This document shows positions 11,031-23,492 of a stretch of DNA of 64,000 nucleotides, piece by piece. The first letter of the stretch is position 1. Each line of letters begins with the position of its first letter. The position numbers and the translations under genes are program-made. Below the pieces are notes generated by a model. That model saw only the letters and a list, made by a program, of their open reading frames with translations. It had not been told where the DNA came from and ran no database searches. Location: NCBI RefSeq assembly GCF_038396675.1, contig NC_088921.1, positions 4,672,501 to 4,736,500 on the forward strand, written 5' to 3'. The stretch is from Hydra vulgaris (lineage: Eukaryota > Cnidaria > Hydrozoa > Anthoathecata > Hydridae).

Positions 11031-12109
11031 TTTTGTCAGTAATAATTCTTTTTTTAAATTTCCTTACTATTTCAAGCAATTTTCTTTTTCTGTTTAAACC
11101 ATATTCTTTACCTCCTTTGTAAATCTTTACTCTTTAATTTTTCTTCTGATCGTTTGAAATTTTATCTTTATAAGTGCTTCAATTGTAAGTTTTTTTTTTA
11201 ACTTTTTTATCCAGCTCTTTAACAATCTAAGCATCTTTCAATCTCTTTAACAATCCTAATATACTTTTTCAACAACATATCCTATTTTTATAAACAGTTG
11301 TTTTCCGCTCAGAACATACTTTTCATCTCAACCTTTTTTTGTATATGGCTTGTTTTTTGTTTTGTAAAACTAAATATTTTTATTGTGACGCCATCACTAG
11401 GAAGATTACCATCCTAAGTTAATAAGCTCCTCTTGCCCTTATCTCACTAAACTGAGGTTTTTATTTCAAAATATTCCATTATACAGGTGAGTTGCCTTCA
11501 CCATTACTAAAGAGCCTCATTTGCCCTATAATATTTTTCTTTTAAAATCAGTTATAATCATGACATTATAAAAGCAGACATCTCCTTTTAGTAAGCATTG
11601 TAATACTCAATTAAAGGAATGTTCACAATTTTTTTTTTACTTGTTTTAAGTGCCTAATAAGTTCTTACAAAAGTTTATCCTTCATAAATAATCTTTAAAG
11701 ATAATGATCATAATAACAATAACAACCGATAATAATAACAACAGTAATAATAACGACGAACACAAAAATAGCAATAATAATAAAAATAGTGACAGTCATA
11801 ACAAAAGTAGTTGCAGTAATTTATAAAAAAATATAAATACTATAAATATGAGTAATGCTTTATAATAAAATATACAATTATATAGGGAATAATATTGTAA
11901 TCAATAATATAATATAATAGATATGTAAAAAAAAAAAATAAACTGAATAAGGTAAAAAAAAAGTTTATACAACTTCAAATATAACCGTAAAGTTTTAAAC
12001 TTCTTTAATTATTATTTTTCTAACTTGACTCTTTTATGGATGGCAAATAATTAAAAGTTCTTTTTCTAAATTCGAATTTCATTGTTTGTTATTTCTGACA
12101 GGAATGATG
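11031..12109. other. Non-coding interval
   Basis: No gene seen. Imperfect AAT/AAC trinucleotide DNA occupies about 11700-11830. Confidence 0.5.
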
Positions 12110-13205
12110 CAGATTATAAACATCATAATTCAGCTCAAGGGAATTGATAAGCTAGAGTTGAATGATTTGGAACAGGATTTGGGCCTATCAAAAAAAGCTT
12201 CAGAAATTCTAGCATTAAGACTAAATGAGAAAACTTAGTTGAAAAAGGAGTAAAAGTATCTTACTTTCATACTAGAGAAAATACATTTCTGCAGTAGTTT
12301 CAAATTGAAGTGTTTTTGTGTTTTGCCATAAAATTTCTGGTTTACTTAAGGAATTGGGATTTTCAGACTTAACTACAACTTAATTGGATTGCGAATGTTC
12401 ATTGATTGTTCAAAGAAGAGCTTGAAGTGTGTCCGGAATCATAATAGTGACTTTTTTGATGCAGTGTATACTGGGCATTCTGTCCATTCTGAATATGGAT
12501 TTAAAAAGAGTTATTGAGTTATTGCAGTATAAGAAGCTTCATAGGACAATCTGCGTTGACCCTAAATTGGCGTGTTTCCTCCTTAATAAGCTACGTTTTG
12601 ACACAAAGTATCCTTGCTTTCTCTGTATATTGGAATAAAAAAAATTAAAATTTTTACCTTTGAACAAAAAAATAGGTCTCATGAAGCAATTTGTGAAAAC
12701 ACTGCTAACTAATGACGATTATTTCAAGTACATTGTTATTGCATTTCCTTGACTGTCAATTAAAAAACTTAGAGCCGGTGTCTTTGATGGTCCACGAATT
12801 CGACAGCTTATCAAAGATAAATATTTACCTGAACTACGTCGGATCTTGAGAAGAACGCTTTGATATTATTTAAAGTCAGCGTTAAGAACTATCTTGGAAA
12901 TACATACGCACATAATTAAAAAGAAATTATTTAGCAGCTGTTTGAAAATTATATAGCACTTGGTTGCAATAAGAGCATTAAACTACATTTTCTGCATTTC
13001 CATCTCGCCAATTTTCGTAAAAATTTTGGTGCTATCAGTAATGAGCACGGAGAACAATTTTATCAAGACTTGAAGGTTGTGGAATAACATTATCAAGGTA
13101 GATGGGATTTACATTTGATAGCCGACTTTTGTTGGAGCATAAAACGTCATAGTCCTCGATCTGAACATTCCATAAAGAGCTATAAACGTAAATTTTTTAC
13201 ATTAA
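12110..13205 (+). pseudogene. Decayed copy of an uncharacterised, transposon-like repetitive protein
   Basis: Pieces in shifting frames form one protein. In order they are LELNDLEQDLGLSKKASEIL, VSYFHTRENTF, FIDCSKKSLK, RVIELLQYKK, TICVDPKLA and TKYPCFLCI. GLMKQFVKTL, DGPRIRQLIKD, LHFHLANFRKNFGAISNEHG, QFYQDLKVVE and ADFCWSIKRHSPRSEH follow. I recognise this order from multicopy uncharacterised proteins in invertebrate genomes that behave like transposon products. I cannot name the superfamily. There are many stops and frameshifts. No terminal repeats were found around it. Confidence 0.6.
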
Positions 13206-13529
13206 CTACTTATAAAATTGATATATTCAGTAGCCATATTATTTCTATAAACATTGCAGTTTAGCCCAGTTGTTTAATTTTACTTTGCATGGTAATAATT
13301 GGATAAAATAATATATACCGGCTATGTACTATATAATTTACATTTCATCACATTTTTTAAGAAAATGAAAACCCTATAATTTCAAAACTTGACGCGATAG
13401 AGAAAAACTAAGATCATTTTTTAATTTAGCACCTATAATCTAATCAATATTCCAAACTATCAAATTCCATTTAAAAAAATTTGTGTTCTCCAATGTTTAT
13501 TATTATTATTGTTATATTGTTAATATTTT

Positions 13530-16329
13530 TATAAATAAATGAATATGATATAAAGAACTGAATATGAAGTTAGTTTTGAATTATATTTTGGGACAACAAA
13601 GTTGTTACTTGAAATATTTGTTGGATATTTATGAACTATTTTGTCAAAATAGGATTGAAATTTTTTAGGAGATAATCCTAAATTTGTTTAATACATGAAC
13701 ATTAAAACTTGATGTAAGTTGATTTTATATATATTTAATGCTCCAAGTATACGCAGAAGAGGCTCACAAGGTAGTGTTCTATTAGCTCCAAAAATTATTC
13801 TGCACGCGTGTTTTTGTTTACAGTACAATTTTTTTAATTTTGTATGGTTTGTACTTGCCCATGCAATATTGCAGTAAGTTAAATAACAATGAATAAAAGA
13901 GAAATATAAACTTTTCAAAGAACTACTGCTTAAAAATGGTTTAGCCCTATATATCATTTCTGAATTTTTTGATATTTTATTTTCAATACTTTTTATATGT
14001 AAACTCCAACGTAAATGTTCATCTAAGATTACGCCTAGAAAGTTTACTGAGTTTTCTCTTTTAATGTTAGTGTTATTGATTATTAGATTAGGCAATTTGA
14101 TGAGAATATTTTTTGATTTATTAGCTTTGTGGAACAAAATAAATTTGGTTTTATCCGCATTAAGAGAAAGTTTATTACTTTTGAACCACTCATTAACTTT
14201 CAATAATTGTTCGTTTGTTGTTTCAAATAGTGTATAAATATCACTGTGGGAGTAAAAAAGATTGGAGTCATCTACAAAAAGAATACAATTTAATGGGTCT
14301 GTTGCTAAATTTAAATCATTAATATACACTAGGAACAACAGTGGTCCTAAAATAGAGCCCTGGGGAACCCCACAAGTTACGGCAGTCGGAAATGTTTGTT
14401 TTTGTTCATAAACTATAAATTGTTTTCTATCGGCCAAATAACTTTTGAACCAAAATAAATTGTTATTTTTTACACCATAGTGTTCAAGTTTTTTTATTAG
14501 TATATTATGATTAACGGTATCGAAAGCTTTTGACAGATCAATGAAAACTCCTAAGGTAAAGTAGTTACTACTGAATGCACTTGATATTTGATTTACTAGT
14601 TCAATTACTGCATGCTCCGTTGAATTTTTTTTTTGAAACCAAATTGTTTTGAATACAGCATGTCGTTTTCTGATAAGTGATTAAAATGTCGATTGTACAT
14701 TATTCTCTCAAGTAATTTTGAAAAACAAGGTAAAATAGATATTGGCCTATAATTAGAAATATTTGAGTCATCTCCGGACTTTTTAGCAATTTTTAGCTTT
14801 TCAGGGACTATACCTGTTTTAAGTGAAAGATTAAATATGTGAAATAACGAGAGTTCTATTATATTATATACTGATTTTACTACATTAACGTTAATTTTAT
14901 CAAATCCTGCACTTTTGTTAGTTTTAAGGCAAAAAAAGGCGGTTTGCAATTCAATTAGTTTTAAATTAGGTTCATCCATGACTTTATCGTAATTTTTTAA
15001 ATAAGATTCAAATGGTGTTGAATTCATAGGAATTTTTAATGCCAAATTCGGACCAGTATTAGTAAAGAAGCTGTTTAGTTTTTCAGCAATAATTGATTTA
15101 TCATAAATTGTGTTTTTATCAATTGTTATTTTTTTTGGCAGAATGTTTCTCGCATAAATATTTTTTCCTATTATTTCTTTAATTACACTTCATGTTTTTT
15201 TAGTGTTTCCGGTGGCTTTGCTTAATAGCTTTGCATAATAAAGCTTTTTCGAGTTCCTTTTTGTTTTTTCAAATATATTTTTATAATTTTAATATGTCAT
15301 TTCGTTTTTAAAAGTTTTTTTTGTTCAAGTACTTATCATATAACTTTTGTTTTCTTTTTGAAGATTTTAGTAACCCGTTAGACATCCATGGAGTTAAAAC
15401 AGTTTTGGTTTTTACAGTTATATTTTTTTCAGGAAATGCTTTATAATATTGCTTTCAGAATTGATTTAAAAATAGATCATATGCGTTGTTAACGTCATGT
15501 GACTGCAATACCAAATTCCAATCAACGTTGTCTTTTAAAAGATTTTAAATTTTTTTTACCGAGTTTTCATTGATCTGTCGCCTAAATATAATGGATTGAG
15601 AAGGAATACTGTTAAATAATATATTTTTAGTAACTAGAAATGTTGGGAAATGATCTGATAAGTCAGTTTTGATTATGCCTGTGTAAAGACGGTTATTAAG
15701 ATGGTTATTAGTTATTATATTATCAAGAAGTGTAAAAGAGTTGTTAGTCACTCTCGTTGGCTTGTTTATTGACGGAATTAAATTCTTTTGAAGAAGAGTA
15801 TTAATAAAGTTGTTCACATTATTATTTGAAGCATGGTTTATAAGGTCTATGTTAAAATCCCCAACTAAGTAGGCACGACTTCGGGTTTTATTAATATTTG
15901 TTAAGAATGGTTTAAGATGAGTTTTAAACTTTTTTAAGCTAGAGATGGACAAAAATACATACACCCCCACCAACACCAAAACCACGTGGCTGATGAGTAA
16001 TTAATTAGTTCAAATTGGGCATTTGTTTCACCACGCTTACACCAAGTTTCCGTAAGACAAATAATTTTAAAATCGTGTTTTAATTCATCCAACAAAAACC
16101 TTAGATTTTCAAAATTTTTATTTAAACTTCGAATATTAATGTTTAAAATTGAAAAACTGTTTTTATTTTTTTGAAGATATTGAGAAGATTCAATAACTGT
16201 GTAGTATTGGCTTTCAATTTTTTGATTAAAGTTATTAGAGTCATCGACGTCACTGAGTGCGACATTTTCATCTAGAAATTCAATTATAAAGTTTTCCTCC
16301 ATTTTAAAGTAACACATAATTAAACGCAA
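13530..16329 (-). pseudogene. LINE ORF2 (endonuclease plus reverse transcriptase)
   Basis: The endonuclease spans ILNINIRSLNKNFENLRFLL and ICLTETW (16329-15934), then a shifted frame with YLVGDFNIDL and LSDHFPTFL (15985-15545). The RT spans NYRPISILPCFSKLLERIMY and KQFGF (15045-14605), then CGVPQGSILGPLLF, FVDDSNLF (catalytic motif C) and NFLGVILDEHLRW (14437-13688). Past the TAA near 13684, TNLGLSPKKFQ and NFVVPKY continue the C-terminus to about 13530. Frameshifts lie near 15970 and between the RT pieces, and about 400 bp at 15060-15540 reads only in fragments. Confidence 0.82.
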
Positions 16330-16384
16330 AAATAGTTAATTTAATAGTTAGGAATAGTTAAAAGAAAAGTAATACAGCAAACTC

Positions 16385-17161
16385 TTACTGACACGGTTTC
16401 GGGATTTCTTTCGTTTTCTGAGACACCCACTCGCGTACAATCAGCTTATCATATGATATGTATGCAAATTTTCCCAGCTACCGCTCAATTTTCATTTTTT
16501 CTTATTAAGTTCGTTTCGAAGCAAAAATCTTCGTTTATGTAGATATTTTCACCATTTAATTTAGAAGAATTTTTTAAAATTTCTACCTTATCTTTGTAGT
16601 CTAACAGCTTAATAATAATTGTGCGTGGTGTTTTTGCATCTCGGCGTCCACTACGATGCGCTCGTTCAATTCTCACATTTTCCACCCCTAGAGTCTCCTC
16701 AAAAAGTTTATTCACTTTTGTTTCACTTTCAGACCATGTTTCATTTTCATTTTCTTTGATGCCATCAATCTTAAGGTTGATTCTTCGTGACCGATCCTCT
16801 ATTTCCCTAAGTTTTTTTTTAAAGTCAATAAACTCATCGTTTTTATGTGCTTCGGTTTTACAAAATCTTTTTTTTTCAATAGACTCAATATTATTTTTGA
16901 ACTTTTTTTCGATAAATTCCTTGTGAAAATTTAAACTTTCCTTTATATCAAATACATCCTTTTCCAATCGTTTAATTTTTTCCATGCTGTCGTTAATGTT
17001 TGTTTCAGTTTTTTGTTGTCGATCGCTTGTTATTTTTGCGTTCGCACTGATGAGTTTAAGAATATTTTCTTCTTGTTATTTTATTAGTAACACTATATCT
17101 TTTTTGTACTCCGCAAACATTTCCTTGAACATTATTCGAATTTCACTAATGGTTACTGCCA
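16385..17161 (-). pseudogene. LINE ORF1 (coiled coil plus RRM-type RNA-binding protein)
   Basis: Starts MAVTISEIRIMFKEMFAEYK at 17161. A lysine/glutamate-rich coiled-coil stretch follows, then RRINLKIDGIKENENETW, IERAHRSGRRDAKTPRTIII and NGENIYINEDF, the RRM-like core of L1-type ORF1 proteins. These proteins coat LINE RNA as trimers. Defects are a TAA at 17076-17078 and a frameshift near 16495. After the shift the C-terminal GKFAYISYDKLIVREW block appears, ending at TAA 16385-16387. Confidence 0.75.
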
Positions 17162-18499
17162 TATTTAATAATTAATAGCAACTTGTAATTTTACTTTTAA
17201 ATTTGTATTATAAAAATAAAAAAAAATAAAAAAAATTTCTTCGATTAATAAAAACACGTCTGTTCACCGTAAAAGTATTAACCGTAATAAACTATTGTAA
17301 TATTGTTTCTGTTGTAATAATCTTACTAATATAATTATCTTTATTTCTAAACAAATTTTTACTTATTATGTCTAAACTCTTCAAAATTTGTGATAAAAAT
17401 ATTCGTGCTAATCACTTCAATGCAATCACTGCCTAAGTTCAATCCACATGAAATGAAGTTTTTAAACAATAATGATTTTTGTTTATTAAAAAACTCTTCC
17501 ATGATCTATTGGCTCTGTATTACATGTTGCAACAGTATTTTTCCTTTTAGTTCTATATCGGATAATGAACTTCATCTTCAAACTTAAATTGACAATATAT
17601 TGCATCTCAATGATCTGCCAAATGACCTTTTCCTCTCTCCTTGCTCCCGAGAATCTGATACTTTTAATCAGCTTAATTATTACTTTATTTATCAGCGAAA
17701 TAACAACGATGGTGATGATACGAACATAGTTGAGAATCCAATCAATTGTAAATACTTTGATATTAAAAAATTTAACTCTTCAAACATCAATATTAACTGC
17801 TTTTGTCTATTTCATTGAAATATCGCTTCATTAGTTAAACATTTTGACGAATTAACCTTACTTCTATCTCTAATAAATTACGAATTTAGTATAATCGGAA
17901 TTACAGAAACTAAGCGGAAATCTGATTTACTCCCAACAACTCCAATTAATCTTAGTGGATATGTTTATGAACATACTCCAACAAAAATTTCATTTGGAAG
18001 TGCTCTACTTTACATGTCTAATAAACTTGTTTATAAATCTAGAAATGATTTACTTATGTATAAACCCCAATTCTTAGAGTCTGTTTTTGTTGAAATCATT
18101 TTCCCTAAAAAGTCTAATACCATAGTAGGCTGTGTTTATCGCCATCCTAACATGGATATTAATGAATTTATTGTTTTATATCTAGCTAATCTATTTGAAA
18201 AACTTGCTGTTGAAAAAAATAAAACTATCATTATAATGGGTGATTTTATTATTTTAATCTAACTATTAAAATATCGGATCATTATGCCACAGTTTCTAAT
18301 TTATTCATCTTTTAAAAAAAGAATTATTAATTCTTGAAAAAGCAATATTATTCTTCGAAATTTCAAATAATTAAATAGTGAAGAATTCAGGAATGATTAC
18401 TTGGAAATCAACTGGGATAAAGTAATCAAAGTTTCCAATAGTAATTCAAATAAATCATATGAAGATTTCTTCACTACCTTTAACTCACTTCTAGGCAAA

Positions 18500-18539
18500 C
18501 ACGCACCGTTAAAAAAACTAACTTTTTTAACGGTGCGTG
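18500..18539. repeat. 17-bp perfect foldback inside LINE ORF2
   Basis: Arms 18500-18516 and 18523-18539 are exact reverse complements around ACTAAC. The right arm starts exactly where the conserved HAPLKKLT peptide ends, and the downstream protein is lost. Confidence 0.88.
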
Positions 18540-18734
18540 ATTTTATTAAACCTACTGAAAAAAATGAAATTAATATCAGTTATTCTTTTTCTAAATGATG
18601 GCAAAGCTTCTGGTCCAAACAGCATTCCAACCTTTATTCTAAAACTTCTTGCTAATGATATCTCCTCAGTACTTGCTAAACTGTTTAATCTTTCATTTAC
18701 TACTGGTTATTCCCAAATATTTTAAAAACCGCAT

Positions 18735-19647
18735 CCTCTTTGCAATGACATCGCAAATGGTGGACGCTATTTTCAAACGGTTGAAAATAACTTTTTAAAA
18801 GAAAAAAAGCAAAAGGGAAAAGAAAACATAAATTAAACGAAGAATAAAATCAACAAAAAAGTAGAATAAATAAATGTTTTAAAAGAAGAAAAGAAAAAGA
18901 AATATCTGAAAGAAATTAAGTAAAAAAGTAATGAAAATAGAAGTGAAAAAAAAAACGTTAATGAATGAAATATATAAAAAGAATGGCAAAAAAAAGAAAA
19001 AAAAACTATTTAAACATCGGAACCTCGATCGGCAAATGAAGATTTTTATTATTTTTTCATATATTTCTTTAGTTTTCTTTCATATATTTCTTAGGATTAT
19101 TTATTTTATTATTTATTTATTTTTCTTCAGTTTTTCAGCGTATATAGTTTTACTATTTTTTGTTAGTCATTTATTATTATTTTTTTTTAGTTATTATTTA
19201 TTTTTAGTTATATACAAATTTTTATACAGTTATATATAATTTGTTTTTATTTTCATTTTAGCCATTTATTATTCTACCGTGTATTATTATTATCTTATTT
19301 AATCCTTAGTTTTTTTTTTTTTTTGCCAAAGGTAATTTTTTGTTTTGTTTGTAATGCTTGTTGTAACTTTTGTTTTGTTTTGATTTTGGCAGTGTTTTTC
19401 TGTTTATATTGTATTTATTTATTTGATTATAATATTTGCAAATATTTTGATTATTATATTAAAACAACTATGATTATATTAATATATTTACTAAATCTTT
19501 ATAATTTTTTTAGCAATAGTCGTTTTTATGTCATCGTTCGTTGTTACGCTTTGTCAGTTTATTACTGTTTGTAACTGTAACTTTGTATGTAAAAACGATT
19601 GATGTATGAAAAGTTATACCGATTTATTTAAATTATTATAATTACTC

Positions 19648-19719
<72 letters not shown>

Positions 19720-19866
19720 TATTAATATTATTATTATTATTACTAAGATTAATTTTATATAAATAAACTATTTTTTGAAGGTATTTACTTGAGTTTAGTA
19801 TTTCAATACTATTTGTAAACAGCCGTGAAAGTTTATTTTCAGAATATATATGATTGATTGATTGAT
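18735..19866. mobile_element. Unidentified 1.1-kb insertion splitting the LINE RT
   Basis: RT homology stops at NILKTAS (about 18734) and resumes with KPIHKKDS at about 19867. In between is unrelated AT-rich DNA with poly-purine then poly-T tracts, a long (ATT)n run and a right junction of four ATTG units. No target duplication is evident. A short minus-strand frame (SENKLSRLFTN...) beyond the (ATT)n might be a LINE tail, but this is weak. Confidence 0.55.
19642..19742. repeat. (ATT)n microsatellite
   Basis: About 100 bp of nearly pure ATT repeats inside the insertion. It could be the 3' tail of an inserted LINE. Confidence 0.9.
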
Positions 19867-21842
19867 TAAACCAATCCATAAAAAGGACTCAAAACTTATC
19901 TGCAATAACTATAGACCAATATCATTTTTATCGAATATCAGCAAAATTCTTAAAAAATTAATGTATTCTCGTATTTACCACATTCTTGATAATTCTAAGT
20001 GTCTCTACGGCCGTCAGTTTGGATTTCGTTTAAAACACTCTACTTCCCATGCACTTATCAGCATTACTGAAATGATTCGTGGTGCGATTGATAGTGGTTC
20101 TTTTACCTGTGGCGTCTTTATTGATCTCTAAAAAGCATTTGATACAGTTGATCATAAGATTTTAACTGAAAAATTGTATCACTATGGTATACGGGGTTTT
20201 GCTAATGATTGGTTTTCATCCTATATTAACAATCACACTTAGTTTGTCTCGATTAATGGATTTCAATCAACATGTAAAGTTATTAAGTATGGTGTACCAC
20301 AAGGTTCTGTTCTAGGACCATACTTTTTTTAATGTATATTAACGAACTGCCTCACTCTATAAATAATTCGAATGTTTATCATTTCGCTGACGACACTAAT
20401 CTTCTATGCATAAATAAATCACTCACACAGCCTTGTAAAAAAGTTAATTCAGATCTCCATCATTTGTGTCATTGGTTAAATAGTAACCATCTTTTCCTAA
20501 ATATCAATGAAACTGAATTTATTATTTTTCACCCTTCAAAAAAAAAGATTGCTAGTAATAATGTGAAAATTAGAATTAATGGTAAAAGAGTTTTCCCATC
20601 TAAATATATAAATTACCTCGGGATATTTCTTGACAAAAACCTATCAACTAACTTTTATTAACTAATTCAATTAAGTACTATCAACTAATTCTATATAACG
20701 ATTCAATAAAACTAATAATATACAACAATTACTATCAACTAATCAGTTAAGTAAAAAACTCTCACGTGCCAATAGTATGCTGTCATTAATACGACACTAT
20801 GTTCCCCAACATGTTTTAATATCAATTTACTATTCCTTGTTCTTTTCACATCTAAGTTGTTGCTGCACTGTTTGGGGTCAAAAAGGTAGTTTTTTATTAC
20901 TTCGTATAAACAGTTTACAACGCACTTCCTTAAGAATTATGACATTTTCTTCCTTACGATCTAATATCGAAAATAGATTTTCTGAATTAAAAGTTCTAAA
21001 ATTTCAAGATCTTGTAAAGCTTTATTAATTGTCTCTTTGTGATTGATTTTCTTCAAAATAAACTACCAAATTCGTTCAATAATTTTTTTATTAAAACAAG
21101 TGACATACACAAATATTACACTTGAAATACTGAAAATTTTAACTTGCACACTTCCTTTTTCAGCACTATCAAATATGGCAAGCTCTCTATTAAAAATCAA
21201 TATATTTCTCACTAGAACCAAATAATACCATTTATAAAAAAAAAGATTTTTACTAAATACCCTTTTAATACTAACATTCTTCTTCTCAATCGAAACCAAA
21301 TTAAGAAATTTATATTTGAGTATATATTTAATGAATATTAATTTTATCTTTTATTATTATTGCTTCTTTATATTACTGTATTTATAAAATCATTATTACG
21401 TTTATTTTATACTGTCTTTTTTAACTCTACTAATATTACTATTATCATTAATTTATCTTTGTATTTTAAATCTTAATATTATTATTTATAATAATAGTGA
21501 TAGTGATTCAATTGTAGTAATACTTTTTATGGTTTTTGTCCTAATTTTTGCAATTGTTATGTTTATTTTATTAATTTCTGTCGTAGTTATAAACTTTACT
21601 ATAATTATTTTTACCATTAGTTTTAATTTTTAGTAAAGTTATCATGATATAGTTACTATTTGTTTTTTTAATTCACCATATTATTAATATTATTATTTTT
21701 ATTATATTATTATTGCAATTATTAATATAATCTTTATTTATTAGTGCTTTATTTTCCTTTCTTTCTTTTTTTTCTTTTTAACTTTTTTTTTCTTATTTAT
21801 AATTCTTTCTGTGTTTTATTTGTTTTTTTTTTGTTTTGTTTT

Positions 21843-21891
21843 TTAGGTGTCACTCCATTGACTAGTTTTTAACTATATGAGTGACACCTAA
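21843..21891 (+). promoter_or_regulatory. 3' UTR stem-loop of the CR1-like LINE
   Basis: Arms 21843-21855 and 21879-21891 are 13-bp exact complements (TTAGGTGTCACTC / GAGTGACACCTAA) with a 23-nt loop. LINEs of the CR1/L2 group are known to use 3' stem-loops for RT recognition. The related 3' end at about 22567 keeps the loop (CATTGACAAGTTTTTAACTA) but has a decayed left arm. Confidence 0.6.
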
Positions 21892-21965
21892 CCTTATTTA
21901 TTGGAGTTTATAAATATTATTGTAAATTTTCATATATTATGGTTAAATGAATTGAGTAAATGAAC

Positions 21966-22349
21966 TAACATTAACATAACAAAAACGTTAAAATTATTTA
22001 GCTTGATGCAATGCATTGAAATCTGGATAAACGGTAAAATTGCAAGTTAATTGATGCGATATCACATACATTCATTCATACATTCATTCAAACATACATT
22101 GTATTTACTTTCTACAACCTGTTTTTTAAATCACCTTCCCTCCCCCCATCCCCTCATTTCTATTTGGCGCAGAAGCTAAAATAGTTTATTGTGACGCAGA
22201 AGCAAAATTTAAATGTATACAATAACTAATTGTACTTAAGTTGTGAAATAATACAATGATTTGTAATTAGTTTTCTGCCCCGCCAAAAATTTCCACCCAG
22301 TGCGACTGCACATCCCGCAAACCCAGGCTCTGTTTTCTCGTACATTTTT
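21966..22349. other. Unclassified interval between LINE 3' end and palindrome
   Basis: Contains (CATT)n-like DNA at about 22070-22100 and a C-rich patch at 22136-22155. Two GCGCAGAAGC / GACGCAGAAGC motifs and a relatively GC-rich piece (about 22275-22330) may be an old transposon terminus. No gene seen. Confidence 0.4.
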
Positions 22350-22379
22350 TTCTCACTCATCTTATCTTATCCGTTTGTT

Positions 22380-22680
22380 CTCTCTCTTTTTTTCTTTTTT
22401 ATCAGTTTTACTTCTTTAATATTTTTTTCCTGATTCCGATTTTTTAAAATATTATGTTATGTTAAAATTATTATGTTCCTATTACTACTTTTTATTACTT
22501 GTGTTGTTGTAGCTTCCTCCAGTATTTCCTTGTCCTAATATTTTTTTATTTTATTTGTTTATTAAGGTCCATTGACAAGTTTTTAACTATATGAGTAACA
22601 TCAAACTTAATTTTATAAATGATAATTAAGTTTGTCATTTTTAATTTTATGGTTAAATAAATAGAAATGGATAGTAATAT
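22380..22680 (+). mobile_element. Second CR1-like LINE 3' UTR copy
   Basis: GGTCCATTGACAAGTTTTTA, ACTATATGAGTAACATC and a final ATGGTTAAATAAAT match the end of the LINE at 21841-21960. The same stretch appears inverted at 24720-24835 in the palindrome. Confidence 0.7.
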
Positions 22681-23352
22681 TTTACTAAAAGACTTTTCAA
22701 ACGCAGAAGCGCAAATATTTCAAATAAACAAGTTTGACTCAAAATAATTTAAAGCAGATTTATTTAAAACTGAACTTAAAACTTTAAAAAAGAGTTTCAC
22801 TCAGATACACACAGGACCGCTGAGGGAAGGGGGGCGAAAGGACAGATTGTCCGGGCGGCAGATGTCGATGGAGCGCCATATGCCGAAGTAAAATAAAAAT
22901 AGTTTTTTTAATCTTAAAATGCCATAATTGAAATGTATATATTACTCGCGTTATATCATTATTTTTAATTCCTCGAAAAAATTTTAAAATACGAACTCAT
23001 AATAGATTTCGTACTCTATACGCTATTAAATTAAAAATGTCCCTTGAGATTTTGGCATTTATCAGAGTAAAGTAAAAAAAACGCAAACGTTGATAATTAG
23101 CAATAACAGACTGTGAATACAATTTAAAAATAATTCTATTCAGAATTTAGAAAGTAATTGTAAATATATTTTTACTCTTTAGGATCAACTTATTAATGGC
23201 AATTCATGTTTAAGATTGATATATAACTATTGAAATATTGATTTATGACATTAGCTTTTTGAGATTGAGTTTGTAATCTTTTGATGAGCTTGCGTAGTTG
23301 GCTATGCTATTATTTAACTGAAGCCTACGGTTATTTACATTAACTGTTAATA

Positions 23353-23492
23353 ATGAATCGTAAAAAACTTTCTGGTGCCCAAAATAGGGCATTGGCTTCC
23401 AAAAGAGCAAAAGAATGTAAAAAAAAAATAAACAAACGCATCAAGAATTATGTTGGTTTTACAAATCTACCAATCGAAATACTGATTCGAAG
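23353..23492 (+). pseudogene. hAT transposase exon 1
   Basis: Opens MNRKKLSGAQNRALASKRAK, a basic N-terminus of the kind found in DUF4371/ZMYM-type hAT transposases. It ends at a strong donor CGAAG/GTGAGT. The mirrored copy in the right arm (24310-24173, minus strand) keeps the ATG and donor but differs by small changes. Confidence 0.65.

Larger units (their letters stand above)
13495..17161 (-). mobile_element. LINE (non-LTR retrotransposon), minus strand
   Basis: ORF1 (17161-16385) and ORF2 (16329-about 13530) are followed by a 3' end with short AAT repeats at about 13495-13515. This is the layout of a two-ORF LINE. An apurinic-type endonuclease and an RT are present, and the ATT-type 3' tail is typical of the CR1/L2 group. 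The ORF1 resembles an L1-type RNA-binding protein, so clade placement is tentative. Nearly full length but inactivated. Its 5' end lies about 200 bp from the 5' end of another LINE on the opposite strand. Confidence 0.8.
17368..21345 (+). pseudogene. CR1-like LINE ORF2 (PHD-like finger, endonuclease, RT)
   Basis: N-terminal Cys-rich remnant, then LHLNDLPNDLFLSPCS and CKYFDI. The endonuclease reads NIASLVKHFDELTLLLSLIN, IIGITET, LESVFVEIIFPKKSNTIVGC, YRHPNMD and IIIMGDF. After a gap comes NSLLGKHAPLKKL and the RT start DGKASGPNSIPTFILKLL. Beyond the insertion are NYRPISFLSNISKILKKLMY, YGRQFGF, FIDL-stop-KAFDTVDHKI, GVPQGSVLG, YHFADDTNLL (motif C), INYLGIFLD and SLIRHYVPQH. The protein degenerates to 21345. 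Multiple stops and frameshifts. A 17-bp foldback interrupts it at 18500-18539. Confidence 0.82.
17368..21965 (+). mobile_element. LINE (CR1-like), plus strand, split by a 1.1-kb insertion
   Basis: From an upstream Cys-rich segment (KICDKNIRANHFNAIT) through endonuclease, RT, a C-terminal tail and a 3' UTR with a 13-bp stem-loop. The RT is interrupted at 18735-19866 by unrelated DNA. A second, shorter copy of the same 3' UTR lies at 22380-22680. Confidence 0.78.
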
